Shown: positions 35,950 to 44,078, numbered from the stretch's first letter. The stretch: DNA of 64,000 nucleotides from Blastocatellia bacterium (GCA_019695185.1 JAIBAN010000018.1:28441-92440); one strand, 5' to 3'. Notes: generated by a model not told the origin, from the letters alone. Numbers and translations are program-made.

Positions 35950-36699
35950 TCAGCGGAGTTTGGTCCGGAATTGGGCTGCCTGTCGGCGGCTGATGTCCAG
36001 CGGTTGGGGTTCCGTCTGCATAAAAAGCTGAAAATTCCCGTTGTCGAGCTTTTCAATCCGGTCCACAAAATCGAGGTTGACAATCGTTGAGCGATGAATC
36101 CGGGCAAACCGCAAATCCGCCAGACATTCCTCCCAGGCCGACATGCTTTTACGGACCAGAACCTCCCAGCCCTGGGTGGTTTTAACGGTTGAATAATCCC
36201 GACAGGCCGAAATCATCAAAATGGTGTTCACTTTGACAAGTTTGTGCTGGGTTCCCAACGTCACCAACAGCGAATCATCCGCCCGTAACCGCAGGTCGTT
36301 CCCCTCCACCTGGAGCGGTTCCTGGCTGTCCGTTGCCGCCTGGGATTGTTGAATCCGTTTTACGGCTTCGGCCAACTGGCCGGGGTCCACGGGCTTGAGC
36401 AAATAATGCAGGGCATTGACGGTAAACGCCCGGAGGGCAAATTCGTCAAAGGCTGTGACAAAAACCACCTGCACCGGAACTTCAATCCGTGCCAGCAAAT
36501 CAAATCCGGATGCTCCCGGCATCTGGATGTCAAGAAAAACGACCTCCGGGCGATGTTCGTGTATCAGTTGCAAGGCTTGGGCGGCGTTTTGGGCTTCTCC
36601 GACAATTTCAACCTCCGGGTGATTGAGAAGGAGCATCCGCAACATTTTGCGAGCCATGCGTTCATCATCAACAATGACAGCACGAATCAGGTTTCCCAC
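35950..36699 (-). CDS. LytTR-family response regulator
   Basis: 249 residues. The GTG at 36699 is preferred because the longer frame, from a GTG at 36765, begins inside the predicted operator. The receiver domain (about 4-120) has the acidic pair Asp11/Asp12 ('AVIVDDE'), phospho-acceptor Asp57 ('VVFLDIQMPG'), 'FVTAFDE' and Lys in 'YLLKPVDP'. The C-terminal LytTR DNA-binding domain follows ('ISACRDYSTVKTTQGWEVLV', 'FARIHRSTIVNLDFVDRIEK'). The kinase gene follows after 14 bp. A LytTR-type site lies 45-73 bp upstream of its own start, and one lies before the FG-GAP/dockerin gene downstream of the kinase gene. Confidence 0.92.
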   Translation of the reverse strand: MGNLIRAVIVDDERMARKMLRMLLLNHPEVEIVGEAQNAAQALQLIHEHRPEVVFLDIQMPGASGFDLLARIEVPVQVVFVTAFDEFALRAFTVNALHYLLKPVDPGQLAEAVKRIQQSQAATDSQEPLQVEGNDLRLRADDSLLVTLGTQHKLVKVNTILMISACRDYSTVKTTQGWEVLVRKSMSAWEECLADLRFARIHRSTIVNLDFVDRIEKLDNGNFQLFMQTEPQPLDISRRQAAQFRTKLR

Positions 36700-36728
36700 A
36701 AATGACCCTACTTCCAAAGTGAAATTAT

Positions 36729-36772
36729 TGCCAAGAATTTGCTGCGAGCGGTCGAATGGTGCCACAAACGGT
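36729..36772 (-). promoter_or_regulatory. LytTR-type operator and promoter of the LytTR operon
   Basis: Minus-strand ACCGTTTGT (36764-36772) fits the LytTR half-site fully. ACCGCTCGC (36744-36752) is a weaker second repeat at the same 20-bp period as the site at 32067-32095. A TTGGCA -35 (36729-36734) follows 9 bp downstream, with a weak -10 TAGGGT near 36705-36710, which would give an almost leaderless transcript. Confidence 0.55.
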
Positions 36773-36932
36773 CAGAAAACAGACCGGATTATTACCTTGC
36801 CAGGGCGAAAGACTCCAGTTCGGAAGGTTGAGTTCCGGTTCTCATTTTGTCACGGAATGGTTTTGTCGGGTTTGGGCAGCGCCTGTTGTGTCCAGACTCG
36901 TTCGACCTCGTGAGGATACAGCTTCACGCCTG

Positions 36933-39900
36933 TCAACGCTTTCCATCAAGGTTTCCCCATTCGCCGGACTGTATGAAACCAGCCCAATAGTACGGATGCT
37001 TTCGTTTGGGATGGGTCAAAAATTCCAGGCGAATCCGCCGCAGGGCGGTGCTGCGACCTTCCCCGGCTTTCAGCCGGCGGTAGTATTCAACCATCAAATC
37101 CCTGGTGGCTTGGTCTGAAACCGGCCACAGGCTCATCATTTGTGTTTCCGAACCGGCCAACACCAGGGCGCGCCGCATTCCATAAACGCCCTCGCCGTTT
37201 TGAACTTCACCCAGGCCGGTGTCACAGGCCGACAGCACCACCAGTTTGGTGCCCCACAAATCCAGCCCGGCGGCTTCCAAAGCCGTCAGAACGCCATCAT
37301 CCTCACCGCTTTTGCCCAGGTTCGCACCCGCAAAAAAAAGCATGGATTTGGTCAAAGGATTGGCGGTTTTCAATGATTTGGGATCCAGGGAATTTTTTTC
37401 TTCCACCAGCTCCAGATTACGGCCTTTTGCTCCTTGCGGACCCAACCCGGCATCCTGGAGAAAACACCCATGCGTGGCGATATGAAGCAGTAAGGGGCGA
37501 TGAATGGATTTCAGTTTTTGTTCGGTAGCTTCGGATTTCAGCTCAACCTCGGCCTGGGGAAAGGCGGATTGAATGAAAAGGGCTTCCTGCGAGGTACCCG
37601 GCAGGCGGACCAGGGGTTTCAAACTTTGACCAAAGACCTGAGGTCCCAGCCCTCCTCCATAGTCAGGGTCCCCCAACACCGCCGGCTTGGTCTGGCTTTG
37701 AATCCCGTTCTGTAGCCGCAACAGGTCCCGCCCACTGGTCAGGTAGGAAATTTCATATCGCTGCACCAGGAAACGCCCTTGTTCATCAATCAGCGCATCA
37801 AACGGAATCAGGTTCAAAACCCCATCCGGTGAGAGCAACAGTCGTTGGGTTGACCCCAGCAGTTTGCGAACCGGCTGCATAACCAGTTGGTCCACGGCGC
37901 GCGCCTTGGCTTTGACACTCAGCCGAAAGTCGCTTTTTCGATCCCGCAGGACAGTCCGCAACCCAGCCACGGCTTGTTCAATTGGTTCTGCTTCTCCTAA
38001 ATCGGCCCACAGAAGATGGGAGTCTTGGGAGTCTTGGGAGTCTTGGGAATCTTTGGTAATTCCTTTTTCCTTTTTCCTTTTCCCTTTTTCCTTTTCTCCC
38101 AGCCCCGGTTTCAAAACAAAAACAATATAATGGGGTTTGCCAAACTTTCCGGTTTTGACTTCGAGTGGTCGAAAGGCTGCATATTCAACCAGAGCGGCGT
38201 TTGGCGGGATGGCTTTTTGGATGCCATCCAAGGCAATCGGTGCGGTCTGAACGCGAAACTCGGCGCTCCGGGCACTGATGGTGTTTTCAAGCTGGTTTTT
38301 TTGGGATTCCAAGTCCCTGATTTGAGCTTGATGTTCTTCCGGTTTCTTTTGGCCGGGGCCTTTGAGGATCAGGTTTGAAAGTTTCGCATTGATGCCAGCA
38401 TGATCATCCAACAGTTTTTGGGTTTCGGGTTCCTTCCGACTGCGCAGGACTGCAATGGCATTCGTCATGGCATCCAGTGCCCGTCCTTTGCGGCGAAGAA
38501 TCACTTCCAGCGCCATCCGCCGGGCTGCCGTATCGTCCGGAGCCCCTTGGACCTGGAGCGACAGGGTACGGTCCAGTTCCTCCGCATTTTTTTTCAAATA
38601 CAACAGCTTTTGCTCTTCAGAGCCTGACGCCAGATTCCGCACCAACTCCCGTTCCCGTGTGTCATTACCCTTGATTTGAAAGGTGACCGCTTTGGCGTAC
38701 TCGCCCTTCTCGTAATAGAGCGCGGCCAGACTGAGGAGCGTTCGGGCCGTATCCGGATGTTCCGAGCCCAACATTTTTTCCTGGATTGCCAAGGCTCGCA
38801 GATAGTGTGGCTCGGCCCGCGCATAGTCGTTTTGCTTTCGATACACATAGGCCAGATAGCTGAGTGAAGTGGCTGTGTACGGGTGTTCCGGCCCCAGCGT
38901 CTTCTCATAAATTGCCAACCCACGGGCAAAGAGGGGTTCAGCCCGGACGTAGTCATTTTGAGAACGGTAAAGATGCGCCAGATTGTGGAGGGCTGTGGCT
39001 GTATATGAGTGTTCCGGCCCCAACGCTTTCTCGAAGATTGAAAGCTGCCGCTCATACAACGGTCCAGCCCGTTGGAAATCACCTTGGGAATTGTAAAAAT
39101 TCGCCAGGTTACCCACTGCAATGCCTGTATAGGTGTGTTCCGGTCCCAAGCTCTTTTCAAAGATTGAAAGGACCCGTTGATGGATTGGCTCGGCCCTTAC
39201 ATAGTCCGCTTTGGCATCGTACAACCGGGCCAGATTGCCAAGTAATTTTGCAACCTCCATGTGTTCCGGGCCGAGCCATTTTTCCCTGATACCCAGTGCC
39301 TTGATAAAAAGCGGTTCGGCCCGTGCATAGTCCCCTGTGACCCGATACAACTCGGCCAGGCTGCTCAAAACATGAGCAGTGAGCAGGTGTTCCGGGCCGA
39401 GTGCTTTCTCATAGATTGCCCGCGCCCGGACCCAACGGGATTCAGCCCGCCCAAAATCCCCTTTACCGTAATACACCAATGCCAGACTGTTGAGCAGGGA
39501 GGCGATTTTGTGGCTGTCCGGGCCCTGGGTTTTCTCAACCATCGCCAGGGCTCGAACAAAAAGCTGCTCCGCCTGGTCATGTTTTCCCAGGTAATAAAAC
39601 GACATAGCCAGACCGGTGTCGGCATCAACTCTGGTCGGGTGTTCTGCCCCCAGGTTTTGCTCTGCCAGTTTCACAGCTTTTTCGTTCACCGGAAGAGCTT
39701 TTTGATACTGGCCGGCCTGCTGGAGTTTGGCGGCTTCATCCAGCAGTTGATTCACTTCCGCTTTGGTTTGATCTTCCACCGTAGCCGGTCGGAGCGCATC
39801 CACTTTGATTTCATAGCGTCCGGTTTGGATGACGTTGTTGCCGGGTGCAACCAACAGTTGGTACGTTCCAGCCGCTTGAGCCACAAAGTCCAATGATTCG

Positions 39901-40238
39901 GGAACCTGCTCAAAATCAACGTTGATTTCGGCCAGTTGTTTTTCATCCGGTCCGACGAGTTTGACCACAACTGCAATGTTGGTTTGAACGACCGCCAGCG
40001 ACAGATAATCCTGAGCTTTCAAAGCCAACCGATAGCTGTGGTTCTCTCCACTTTTCAGCTCATGAGTAATTGACTTTCCCAGGGAAAGGTCGGGAGGGGC
40101 GGCCTCAGGTGGTGCAGGTTTTTGAACCGGTGGCGCTGGAACGGTTTTGGTGACATGGGGTCGGGAACAGGAGTTGAAGGCCAGGACCATGCCAATCAAA
40201 CAGAAAACAGCCAGTTGTGGTTGATACCGTTTGGGCAT
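36933..40238 (-). CDS. TPR-CHAT lipoprotein (short paralogue)
   Basis: 1101 residues from the ATG at 40238, chosen over 40295 because GAGGTG precedes it and a lipoprotein-like signal starts there (MPKRYQPQLAVFCLIGMVLA, then FNSC). A PPC-like beta domain (about 50-155) is followed by about ten TPR units ('ALGPEHSYTATALHNLAHLY') and a CHAT domain with His923 ('HIATHGCFL') and Cys1005 ('LSACDTGLG'), so the caspase-like dyad is intact. It aligns with the protein at 6610-10695 through the whole CHAT domain but has an extra low-complexity stretch encoded at 38018-38100. It probably acts at the periplasmic side of a membrane; the substrate is unknown. Confidence 0.88.
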   Translation of the reverse strand: MPKRYQPQLAVFCLIGMVLAFNSCSRPHVTKTVPAPPVQKPAPPEAAPPDLSLGKSITHELKSGENHSYRLALKAQDYLSLAVVQTNIAVVVKLVGPDEKQLAEINVDFEQVPESLDFVAQAAGTYQLLVAPGNNVIQTGRYEIKVDALRPATVEDQTKAEVNQLLDEAAKLQQAGQYQKALPVNEKAVKLAEQNLGAEHPTRVDADTGLAMSFYYLGKHDQAEQLFVRALAMVEKTQGPDSHKIASLLNSLALVYYGKGDFGRAESRWVRARAIYEKALGPEHLLTAHVLSSLAELYRVTGDYARAEPLFIKALGIREKWLGPEHMEVAKLLGNLARLYDAKADYVRAEPIHQRVLSIFEKSLGPEHTYTGIAVGNLANFYNSQGDFQRAGPLYERQLSIFEKALGPEHSYTATALHNLAHLYRSQNDYVRAEPLFARGLAIYEKTLGPEHPYTATSLSYLAYVYRKQNDYARAEPHYLRALAIQEKMLGSEHPDTARTLLSLAALYYEKGEYAKAVTFQIKGNDTRERELVRNLASGSEEQKLLYLKKNAEELDRTLSLQVQGAPDDTAARRMALEVILRRKGRALDAMTNAIAVLRSRKEPETQKLLDDHAGINAKLSNLILKGPGQKKPEEHQAQIRDLESQKNQLENTISARSAEFRVQTAPIALDGIQKAIPPNAALVEYAAFRPLEVKTGKFGKPHYIVFVLKPGLGEKEKGKRKKEKGITKDSQDSQDSQDSHLLWADLGEAEPIEQAVAGLRTVLRDRKSDFRLSVKAKARAVDQLVMQPVRKLLGSTQRLLLSPDGVLNLIPFDALIDEQGRFLVQRYEISYLTSGRDLLRLQNGIQSQTKPAVLGDPDYGGGLGPQVFGQSLKPLVRLPGTSQEALFIQSAFPQAEVELKSEATEQKLKSIHRPLLLHIATHGCFLQDAGLGPQGAKGRNLELVEEKNSLDPKSLKTANPLTKSMLFFAGANLGKSGEDDGVLTALEAAGLDLWGTKLVVLSACDTGLGEVQNGEGVYGMRRALVLAGSETQMMSLWPVSDQATRDLMVEYYRRLKAGEGRSTALRRIRLEFLTHPKRKHPYYWAGFIQSGEWGNLDGKR
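38018..38100 (-). repeat. In-frame simple-repeat insertion in the TPR-CHAT gene
   Basis: Nine-bp units (CCCAAGACT on the minus strand) encode 'SQDSQDSQDS', preceded by a purine-rich stretch encoding 'EKEKGKRKKEKG'. The paralogue at 6610-10695 lacks this stretch, and the unit reappears between genes near 42775. It lies between a conserved beta strand ('IVFVLKPG') and the next block. Confidence 0.8.
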
Positions 40239-40437
40239 ACAACACCTCACGAGAAGAAACTTGCAGGGATTTTTGGAATGGGGGCTACAGGTCAAATGAG
40301 CCTCTGGGCCAGGTTTGGCCCAAAGGTGACATGTTACTTGGAGTTTATGGTTTTGTTTTGAATGTTGTTATGTTGTAACTGTACTCCCAAACTCCCTCGT
40401 GCCACAACCTGCCAATTTCGCAACCACCAACCGTGGC

Positions 40438-40471
40438 AAAAAACAAAAGGCGGACCAACAGGTCCGCCTTT
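40438..40471 (-). terminator. Rho-independent terminator of the cysM-JAMM-E1 operon
   Basis: AAAGGCGGACC and GGTCCGCCTTT form a perfect 11-bp stem with a 4-nt loop. On the minus strand it is followed by a run of TTTTGTTTTTT. It lies about 290 bp after the E1 gene stop, beyond the repeats at 40496-40727. Confidence 0.75.
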
Positions 40472-40495
40472 CAATCAAATTTCGGGTTTTCGCTG

Positions 40496-40727
40496 TTTCC
40501 CCCGGTTTCCCCCGGTTTTCCCCGGTTTTCCCCGGTTTTCCCCGGTTTTCCCCCGGTTTCGCTGCGCTCCACCGGAGGCTACATTCTGTCACCTGCTTCG
40601 CAGGCTTTAGGAATGGCAACACATAACCTCGTCAGGAGATGCTTTCCGAAGAAAGTCCAGACCCGGTTTTCAACCTGCGCAGCAGGTGAAAGATTGTAAC
40701 CCCCAGTGCAGCGTAGCGAAACTGGGG
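40496..40727. repeat. CCCCGGTTTT tandem repeat and adjoining inverted repeat
   Basis: About six imperfect 10-bp CCCCGGTTTT units span 40496-40560. They run into an inverted repeat: 40555-40606 and the complement of 40673-40727 share GTTTCGCT.CGCT.CAC.GG and CACCTGC..CGCAGG. Both strands therefore encode 'PVSLR.TGGY.LSPA' artefacts. No gene is seen in 40239-40756. Confidence 0.75.
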
Positions 40728-40756
40728 GATGGGAAAAGTTTTTCAATTGCCAGGCT

Positions 40757-42229
40757 TTAGTATTTGGGAACGCTGGGGTCCACATCGGTTGACCAGGCGG
40801 TAATGCCGCCCTTGAGGTTGATTAACCGTCCGGTAAACCCGGCTGCCCGCAGTTCCTTGATGGCCTTGGCGCTGCGCCCGCCCATTTTGCAATGAACCAC
40901 GGTGGTTTGAGTTGGGTTGATTTCATTTTGGCGGTTGACCACCTGTCCCAATGGAATCAGTTTTGTGTAGGGTAACCGTGCGATGTCGTATTCATGCGGT
41001 TCACGCACGTCAATGATTTGCAGGTTTTCCCCCGCATCAATTCGGGCTTTCAGTTCGACCGCCGTGATTTCCTCCAACTCGTCCGCAACCGGAGCCGGTG
41101 CGTTGGCCGGAGGTTTCAACCCGCAGAACTGCTCGTAATCAATCAATTCCTTAATGGTCGCATGTTCGCCGCAAATCGGGCAGTTCGGGTCTTTCCGCAG
41201 TTTCATTTCGCGGAAGCGCATCTTCCAGGCATCAAACAGGAGCAACCGGTTGACGAGCAAATCACCTCCGCCCAGGATGACCTTGATAACCTCATTGGCC
41301 TGGATGGAACCAACAATGCCCGGCAGAACGCCCAAAACACCGCCTTCGGCACAGGAAGGCACCAGCCCTGGCGGCGGCGGTTCGGGATAGAGACACCGGT
41401 AGCAGGCTCCTTTTTCTGCCCAAAACACACTCGCCTGACCTTCAAACCGGAAAATCGAGCCGTAAACATTCGGCTTGTTCAGCAAAACGCAGGCATCGTT
41501 GACCAGATAGCGGGTCGGGAAATTATCGGTTCCATCCACGACGACATCGTAATCCTTGATGATGTCGAGGGCGTTTTGAGCCGTCAGGCGCAATTCGTAG
41601 GGTGTTACTTCAATGTGCGGATTGATGTCGAGCAACCGGTCACGGGCCGAAGCAATTTTCGGTCGCCCCACGTCCTTGGTGCCGTGAATGACCTGCCGTT
41701 GCAGGTTTGAAGCATCCACCACGTCAAAATCAACCACCCCCAAATGACCGACACCGGCTGCCGCCAGATACAATCCGAGCGGCGCGCCCAGGCCCCCGGT
41801 GCCAATCATCAGCACGCGGGCGGCTTTCAGGCGTCGCTGGCCCTCCAGCCCAACTTCGGGCAGGATGAGGTGGCGGCTGTATCGTGAAATTTCTTCGTTG
41901 GAAAGCGTCGGCAGTTCTTCACCTTTGGCCGGAATGGGAGCTTCGGCCACCGAAGTTCCACCGGCAATGGCCGGAACGATGGAAATGGTGTCGCCTTCTT
42001 TGACCGGCGTGGCCAGTCCGCCTGAGTGACGAATATCATCCTCATTGAGGAACACATTCACAAAATTCCGCAATTTGGTGGCATCCGCATACAGGTGCTT
42101 GCGCAAATCCCCATGCGTGGAGGTCAATCGGTCAAGCGCTTCGCCCACCGTCGCCGCTTCAAATTGCAATTGATTGTTGCCACCGGCGTATTGCCGCAAG
42201 GCGGTTGGAATATAGACTGTGACTGCCAT
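40757..42229 (-). CDS. Ubiquitin-like carrier / E1 adenylyltransferase / rhodanese fusion
   Basis: 490 residues, with AGGAG before the ATG. Residues 1-91 are a MoaD/ThiS/CysO-type beta-grasp domain ('VTVYIPTALRQYAGG', 'NVFLNEDDIRHSGGL') ending in SIVPAIAGG. The diglycine (90-91) is internal and is followed by a 20-residue linker. Residues about 112-370 are a MoeB/ThiF E1: nucleotide loop 'IGTGGLGAPLGLYLAAAGVG', 'VDGTDNF', zinc cysteines 277/280 and 350/353, and Cys293 in 'CAEGGVLGVLPG'. Residues about 388-490 are a rhodanese with Cys447 in 'HCKMGGRS', as in MoeZ. The protein should adenylate and thiocarboxylate the carrier, but the carrier needs a free Gly-Gly end, so cleavage is predicted. 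The upstream JAMM gene ends 6 bp before. Confidence 0.92.
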   Translation of the reverse strand: MAVTVYIPTALRQYAGGNNQLQFEAATVGEALDRLTSTHGDLRKHLYADATKLRNFVNVFLNEDDIRHSGGLATPVKEGDTISIVPAIAGGTSVAEAPIPAKGEELPTLSNEEISRYSRHLILPEVGLEGQRRLKAARVLMIGTGGLGAPLGLYLAAAGVGHLGVVDFDVVDASNLQRQVIHGTKDVGRPKIASARDRLLDINPHIEVTPYELRLTAQNALDIIKDYDVVVDGTDNFPTRYLVNDACVLLNKPNVYGSIFRFEGQASVFWAEKGACYRCLYPEPPPPGLVPSCAEGGVLGVLPGIVGSIQANEVIKVILGGGDLLVNRLLLFDAWKMRFREMKLRKDPNCPICGEHATIKELIDYEQFCGLKPPANAPAPVADELEEITAVELKARIDAGENLQIIDVREPHEYDIARLPYTKLIPLGQVVNRQNEINPTQTTVVHCKMGGRSAKAIKELRAAGFTGRLINLKGGITAWSTDVDPSVPKY

Positions 42230-42235
42230 GTGAAA

Positions 42236-42688
42236 TTAAACTCCTGCCAATTCTGGTGATAACTGAACGAGCAATTCAGGATTAAAGCGGGACCGGTCGG
42301 TTTCCATTTCCCAGGAAAGCACATCTGCCGCCCGACCATCCCGAACCGAAACAATAATGTAGGAATAAGTCGGCCAGGCATGGTCCAAATCGTATCCGGA
42401 GGGTACTGCCGGGTGGTCGGGATGCGAATGGTAAAACCCAATCACATCCAAACCTTTGCTGCTGGCATACCGCTCGCCTCGCAGCAGTTCTTCGGGCCGA
42501 ATCAGAAACCGGTTTCGTTTGGCTTCTTCTTCGCGGGCGTTTGAAATCGGATAGATTTCGTGTGAAACCTTGCGGCCATCCGCATCAAAAGTGCCAATCA
42601 GGAGGCCACAACATTCGTGCGGATAGTCCTGCTCACCGTGGCTGCGGATGCTTTTGATTTGTTCAGGGGTGATTTCCAACATTGTCAT
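42236..42688 (-). CDS. mec: JAMM (Mec-type) metallopeptidase
   Basis: 150 residues. The full JAMM zinc motif is present: Glu25 ('HECCG'), then His87-Ser-His89-Pro, Ser97 and Asp100 in 'GFYHSHPDHPAVPSGYD'. The closest known relative by layout is mycobacterial Mec, which releases cysteine from the CysO-cysteine adduct in the cytoplasm. Here the same enzyme could also cut after Gly91 of the carrier/E1 fusion encoded 6 bp downstream; that is inferred. A start 6 bases further in (MLEITP) is also possible. A 20-bp palindrome lies 43 bp upstream. Confidence 0.9.
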   Translation of the reverse strand: MTMLEITPEQIKSIRSHGEQDYPHECCGLLIGTFDADGRKVSHEIYPISNAREEEAKRNRFLIRPEELLRGERYASSKGLDVIGFYHSHPDHPAVPSGYDLDHAWPTYSYIIVSVRDGRAADVLSWEMETDRSRFNPELLVQLSPELAGV

Positions 42689-42730
42689 TAAATCCGATCT
42701 AAAACCTTCTTTTAATTGGTTTTACCTTGC

Positions 42731-42750
42731 ATTGTCCGAGCTCGGACAAT
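42731..42750. promoter_or_regulatory. 20-bp palindrome, copy 7
   Basis: Perfect copy, 43 bp before the JAMM start, between cysM and the JAMM-E1 pair. It could give this pair its own control within the operon. Confidence 0.55.
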
Positions 42751-42793
42751 TTCGATTCAAACAAGTGCAACTCCCAAGACTCCCTTGGTAGAA

Positions 42794-42886
42794 GGACTGA
42801 GGACTGAGGACTGAGTATTCGATTTTACTAACAACACAAACCCGAGCTTCACTCCTCAGTTCTTCTCTTCCCTCAGTCCTCAGTCC
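42794..42886. repeat. Inverted GGACTGA heptamer array
   Basis: Three GGACTGA units (42794-42814) face two complementary units (42873-42886). The right arm encodes the end of CysM (Glu-Asp-stop), so the stop codon lies within the repeat. Confidence 0.85.
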
Positions 42887-43851
42887 TCATTACTTAAAGC
42901 GAAGTATTCTTCACTCAGGTAGCGCGCCCCTGAATCACACAAAATCGTGACCACAACCGAACCGGCGGGCAGGTTTTGAGCAAACCGCAGGGCAACTCCG
43001 ACGTTGGCTCCGGCACTGGTTCCCACAAACAATCCTTCTTCGCGGGCCAACCGGCGGGCAAAATCCTGGGCGTCTTCCGAGGCGATTTCCAGATGTTCGT
43101 CGGCTACTGTCGGGTCGTAAATGCCGGGGACCAAGGCTGTCTCCAGATGCTTGAGCCCTTCCAGCGCGTGAAACGGTGAATCAGGATGCACTGCCAGACA
43201 GCGAACCTGCGGGTTGAGTTCCTTGAGGCGACGGGAGGTGCCGATAAAGGTTCCGGAAGTTCCAATTCCGGCCACAAAATGCGTGACCCGGCCTTCGGTT
43301 TGCCGCCAGATTTCCAGCGCGGTTCCGTTGTAATGGGCCCGCCAGTTTTCTTCGTTGTTATATTGGTCCGGATAAAAATAGCGTTCCGGTTCTGCCTCAA
43401 AGAGTTCGCGGGCTTTGATTTGCGCTCCGTCAGAGGATTGCAGCGGGTCGGTTTCGACCAGGGTGGCACCATAGGCCCGCAACATGTTTTTACGTTCGCG
43501 GCTGGCATTTTTCGGCAGGCAAATCGTGACCTGGTAGCCACGGGCTGCGCCGAGCATGGCGAGGGCAATCCCGGTGTTTCCGCTGGTCGCCTCCAAAATC
43601 GTTTTTCCGGAAGCCAACCGACCGGTTTTTTCCCCATGCCGAATCATGGCCAAAGCCGCCCGGTCCTTGACTGAACCGCTGGGGTTCATAAATTCGGCTT
43701 TGCCGAGCACCAACACGCCGGAAGGCAGGGAACGGGCCAAATTTTTCAGTTTTATCAATGGGGTGTTCCCAATTTGCTGTGCAACATCGGTGTCGGTCAA
43801 ACTGCCGCCCATTTCACCTGTTACTGTCATTGGTTTGCTGGAAATGCCCAT
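42880..43851 (-). CDS. cysM: Cysteine synthase, CysM type (PLP-dependent)
   Basis: 323 residues. Fold type II PLP enzyme: Lys62 in 'NPSGSVKDRAALAMI' for the Schiff base, 'EATSGNTGIALAMLGAARGY' for the phosphate side and 'HFVAGIGTSGTFIGT'. Text such as 'VPGIYDP' and 'GTSAGANVGVAL' resembles mycobacterial CysM, which makes cysteine from O-phosphoserine with the thiocarboxylated carrier CysO as sulfur donor. The mycobacterial Arg thought to select phosphoserine is not obvious in 'HALEGLKHLE', so O-acetylserine cannot be excluded. The downstream JAMM and carrier/E1 genes support the CysO pathway. The start is uncertain (no clear ribosome site). The stop lies in a heptamer array. Confidence 0.88.
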   Translation of the reverse strand: MGISSKPMTVTGEMGGSLTDTDVAQQIGNTPLIKLKNLARSLPSGVLVLGKAEFMNPSGSVKDRAALAMIRHGEKTGRLASGKTILEATSGNTGIALAMLGAARGYQVTICLPKNASRERKNMLRAYGATLVETDPLQSSDGAQIKARELFEAEPERYFYPDQYNNEENWRAHYNGTALEIWRQTEGRVTHFVAGIGTSGTFIGTSRRLKELNPQVRCLAVHPDSPFHALEGLKHLETALVPGIYDPTVADEHLEIASEDAQDFARRLAREEGLFVGTSAGANVGVALRFAQNLPAGSVVVTILCDSGARYLSEEYFALSNED

Positions 43852-43896
43852 AGGAAACGTCTATGTTGGGTTAGTCTGTTCGGAATATGTCAAGAT

Positions 43897-43936
43897 AGCG
43901 GACAGTTGTGCGCTATAGCGGACGGTTGTACGCTAT
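43897..43936. promoter_or_regulatory. Tandem 20-bp palindromic operator upstream of cysM
   Basis: Two adjacent 20-bp units, AGCGGACAGTTGTGCGCTAT and AGCGGACGGTTGTACGCTAT, differ at two positions. Each, with its flanks, is a near-palindrome (ATAGCG...CGCTAT). They lie 46 bp before the cysM start. A dimeric repressor or activator binding twice is inferred. Confidence 0.5.
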
Positions 43937-43993
43937 CTTGGCTTCTCTGTCAACTATAGTTTACGACTTGGGGAAAGCTGGATTTGTAATTTT

Positions 43994-44078
43994 TTCACCA
44001 CAGAGACACAGAGGACACAGAGAATTCACAGAGAAAGTCCGAAAAAACTCTGTGCTGCCTCTGTGTCTCTGTGGTGAA
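43994..44078. repeat. CACAGAG-type inverted repeat, copy 2
   Basis: TTCACCACAGAGACACAGAG and its complement form a stem of about 28 bp. The outer arms match copy 1 at 3057-3140 almost base for base. I see no gene between this element and 44250. Confidence 0.8.
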
